A stretch of 64,000 nucleotides of DNA, from positions 1,860,001 through 1,924,000 of the forward strand of contig NZ_JBBMQM010000001.1 of NCBI RefSeq assembly GCF_038900055.1. The letters are read 5' to 3'. The translations under genes were made by a program, and so were the position numbers. The stretch's first letter is position 1, and each line of letters opens with the position of its first letter. This DNA is from Henriciella sp. AS95. Its GTDB lineage: Bacteria; Pseudomonadota; Alphaproteobacteria; Caulobacterales; Hyphomonadaceae. Of the stretch, positions 62,646 through 64,000 are shown piece by piece. Below the pieces are notes generated by a model that had not been told where the DNA came from, ran no database searches, and saw nothing but the letters and a program-made list of their open reading frames with translations.

Positions 62646-63718
62646 TTCGGTGCTTCCGGATTAACTGCCTGGCCGGTTGCGGTGTCGCCAGAGGTCAACT
62701 TCATCCCATCCGACAGAATTGCGCCGCCTTTAATGACCACCTGTTCGCCTTCCGAAACTCCAGAGACAATCTCTGTGAGGTCTCCATTCGTCTCGCCACT
62801 CTCGACCCTTCGGCGCTCCGCTTTGCCTTGTTGATCAATGAAGACATAGTCGCCCTGTTCGTCTGTAAACACCGCGCTGCGTGGCGTGAGAATGACTTGG
62901 GATTTTGTGTCCCCAACAGCCGTGGCGCGCACGGCCTCGCCCGCCAGGAACCCATTACCAGGAGGCAGCGGAACAATGATAGAGGTCATGCGCGTTGCCG
63001 GGTCGACCCGCAGGTCTATGGTCGCAATCGCCGCATCCGTCAGATGAGTTCCGCCATCAAGGCCTGTGAGATGAACGACATCGCCGCTTGCCAGCCGTGT
63101 CGCGTCTTCCAGTTCGAAATTGATCCGGGCCTGTATCGCATCCGGCTCTGACAATCTGACAAGCGGGCTACCCGCCGGAACCACGTCGCCGGGTGAAACG
63201 AGTACAGCATCGACCACGCCGCTCGATTGAGCCGATAGGGTCCGGACGTCACCGATATTCCTGCTCAACGTATTGGCTCTTGCCGTGAGATCATTCGCGC
63301 TCGTCTGTGCCCGCTCCACATCGCCGTCGCTTGCCAGGCCATCGGCCCGCAATCTTTGCTGGCGGGCCAGTTCATCCCGGGCGCCCGCGGCATCAGCCAG
63401 TGCCTGGGTCAGATCGAGGCTGGACGCCGAAGAGGGGGCGAGGCGTAGGAGTGGTGACCCCGCATCCACAGTCGCACCCGGCTGGACAAGGGTTTCTGCG
63501 ACGCGGGACTCGATCTGGGTCGTCAGGACCTGCTGGCGCGAGGGATCAAATTGCACCGTGCCGTAACCGATGACATTGAGCGGGAGATCGCCGCGCACGG
63601 CGGGCGCCGTTGAGACACGGGCGACCGGCTCGGCGACAGGGGGCTCAGACGGCTTCGAGCATCCAGCTAGCAGGGAAAGTGTCAGGATGGCGATAGAAGG
63701 AAACAGGCGCTTTTTCAT
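62642..63718 (-). CDS. RND periplasmic adaptor
   Basis: A 358-residue membrane-fusion protein with a lipoprotein signal (LSLLAGCSKPSEPPV), barrel-sandwich halves (QVLTTQIESRVAETLVQPGA and SAQSSGVVDAVLVSPGDVVP) around a helical hairpin, and a C-terminal beta domain (VILTPRSAVFTDEQGDYVFI). No His-rich metal stretch is present, in contrast to the czcB and cusB adaptors, which fits a non-metal substrate. It is coupled to the pump gene and to the outer-membrane gene. Confidence 0.9.
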   Translation of the reverse strand: MKKRLFPSIAILTLSLLAGCSKPSEPPVAEPVARVSTAPAVRGDLPLNVIGYGTVQFDPSRQQVLTTQIESRVAETLVQPGATVDAGSPLLRLAPSSASSLDLTQALADAAGARDELARQQRLRADGLASDGDVERAQTSANDLTARANTLSRNIGDVRTLSAQSSGVVDAVLVSPGDVVPAGSPLVRLSEPDAIQARINFELEDATRLASGDVVHLTGLDGGTHLTDAAIATIDLRVDPATRMTSIIVPLPPGNGFLAGEAVRATAVGDTKSQVILTPRSAVFTDEQGDYVFIDQQGKAERRRVESGETNGDLTEIVSGVSEGEQVVIKGGAILSDGMKLTSGDTATGQAVNPEAPK

Positions 63719-64000
63719 TTGTTTGTGTCCAGTGGCTGGCCGAGCGCTGTTTCCAGCGCGATTGATGCTTCGGCAGCCGAGAGTGCCAGCGTGTCTGCGA
63801 GGATTTCCTTGTCGAGTGCGGCCAGGCGTGTCGCAGCGGCAGATGTCTCGGCGATGTCGCCTCGGGCAGCTGCGGCCTCGGTTCGGGCAGCCTGGTCAGC
63901 GATACCCGACAGGCCTCTTATGACGTCAGCGCGTTGCCGGCGCGCAATCTCGAAAGCTGACACGGCTGATCCGATGTCCGCGCGAACGGTTTCGGCGCGC
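63715..64000 (-). CDS. TolC-family outer-membrane protein, C-terminal end (partial)
   Basis: The frame enters from the right window edge and ends at 63715 with a helical Ala/Glu-rich segment (AARTEAAAARGDIAETSAA, SIALETALGQPLDTNK) typical of the last part of TolC-like proteins. It overlaps the adaptor start by 4 bases, so the operon order is outer-membrane protein, adaptor, pump, PAP2. About 94 codons are visible. Confidence 0.75.
   Translation of the reverse strand, partial: RAETVRADIGSAVSAFEIARRQRADVIRGLSGIADQAARTEAAAARGDIAETSAAATRLAALDKEILADTLALSAAEASIALETALGQPLDTNK

Noticed and set aside
1..64000. CRISPR arrays, tRNA or rRNA genes, insertion sequences, integrase
   Set aside because: I looked for repeat-spacer patterns, tRNA-like ends, transposase or integrase motifs and found none that could be supported.

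Overview
This window is accessory DNA from a high-G+C Gram-negative bacterium, most likely an alphaproteobacterium. That placement rests on the trb-type conjugation genes, a DUF3363/VirD2-like relaxase beside a TraF peptidase, DUF736, and paired DUF6499-DUF2285 regulators. The genus cannot be fixed; a Hyphomonadaceae- or sphingomonad-like host would fit. The left 27 kb is the transfer and control half of an integrative/conjugative element. The remaining 36 kb is a metal-resistance island. No integrase, attachment site, insertion sequence, tRNA, rRNA or CRISPR array was recognised, so the element ends probably lie outside the window or were not visible.

Transfer half (1-27373). Mating-pair genes trbB-C-D-E and the first codons of trbJ run on the minus strand (1-4055). 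The next backbone genes, a CopG-like regulator and the coupling protein TraG (9560-11863), are separated from trbB by a two-gene plus-strand insertion that matches a type I Mokosh anti-phage system (4260-9544). A second cargo block lies between traG and the relaxase. It holds a two-gene plus-strand operon of HEPN-like proteins, one of them TIGR02391/Ymh (12054-13791), and a 1271-residue SIR2-domain protein (13869-17684). Then come relaxase, traF and a small excisionase-like HTH protein (17995-20868), a candidate oriT/promoter region, DUF736, a ParB-like protein, two small unknown proteins, ArdA, and two tandem FseA-like activators (25669-27373). In the mesorhizobial ICE model, FseA-type proteins turn on the excision factor, and the same logic would couple excision to transfer here.

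Metal half (27559-64000). A MerR-type divergent unit (cation diffusion facilitator, truncated methyltransferase, regulator) is followed by czcCBA, a small lipoprotein and a decayed CDF gene. The mercury locus comes next: merR, a clear MerR operator, merT, merP, a merF/oxidoreductase fusion relic, merA and ynfA. Copper/silver genes then fill the minus strand: two CusF-like proteins, cusCBA, csoR, a truncated rhodanese, DUF305, an ion channel, an amino-acid permease, a DUF411 protein, a copper P-type ATPase, a small membrane protein, a DUF2231-NTF2 fusion, pcoB and pcoA. Three CsoR-like palindromes (near 48141, 54390 and 58678) sit in front of three of these transcription units and suggest one copper regulon. 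Small secreted Cys/His-rich proteins head or interleave three of the operons. The window ends with a PAP2 phosphatase and a further RND efflux operon whose outer-membrane gene is cut by the window edge.

The strongest leads for something new are the HEPN-like gene pair with its SIR2 neighbour inside the conjugation backbone, the duplicated ready-fused FseA-like activators, and the copper regulon with unusual members (channel, permease, DUF2231-NTF2 fusion, secreted leader proteins). All functional assignments are from reading motifs by eye; none was tested by a database search.
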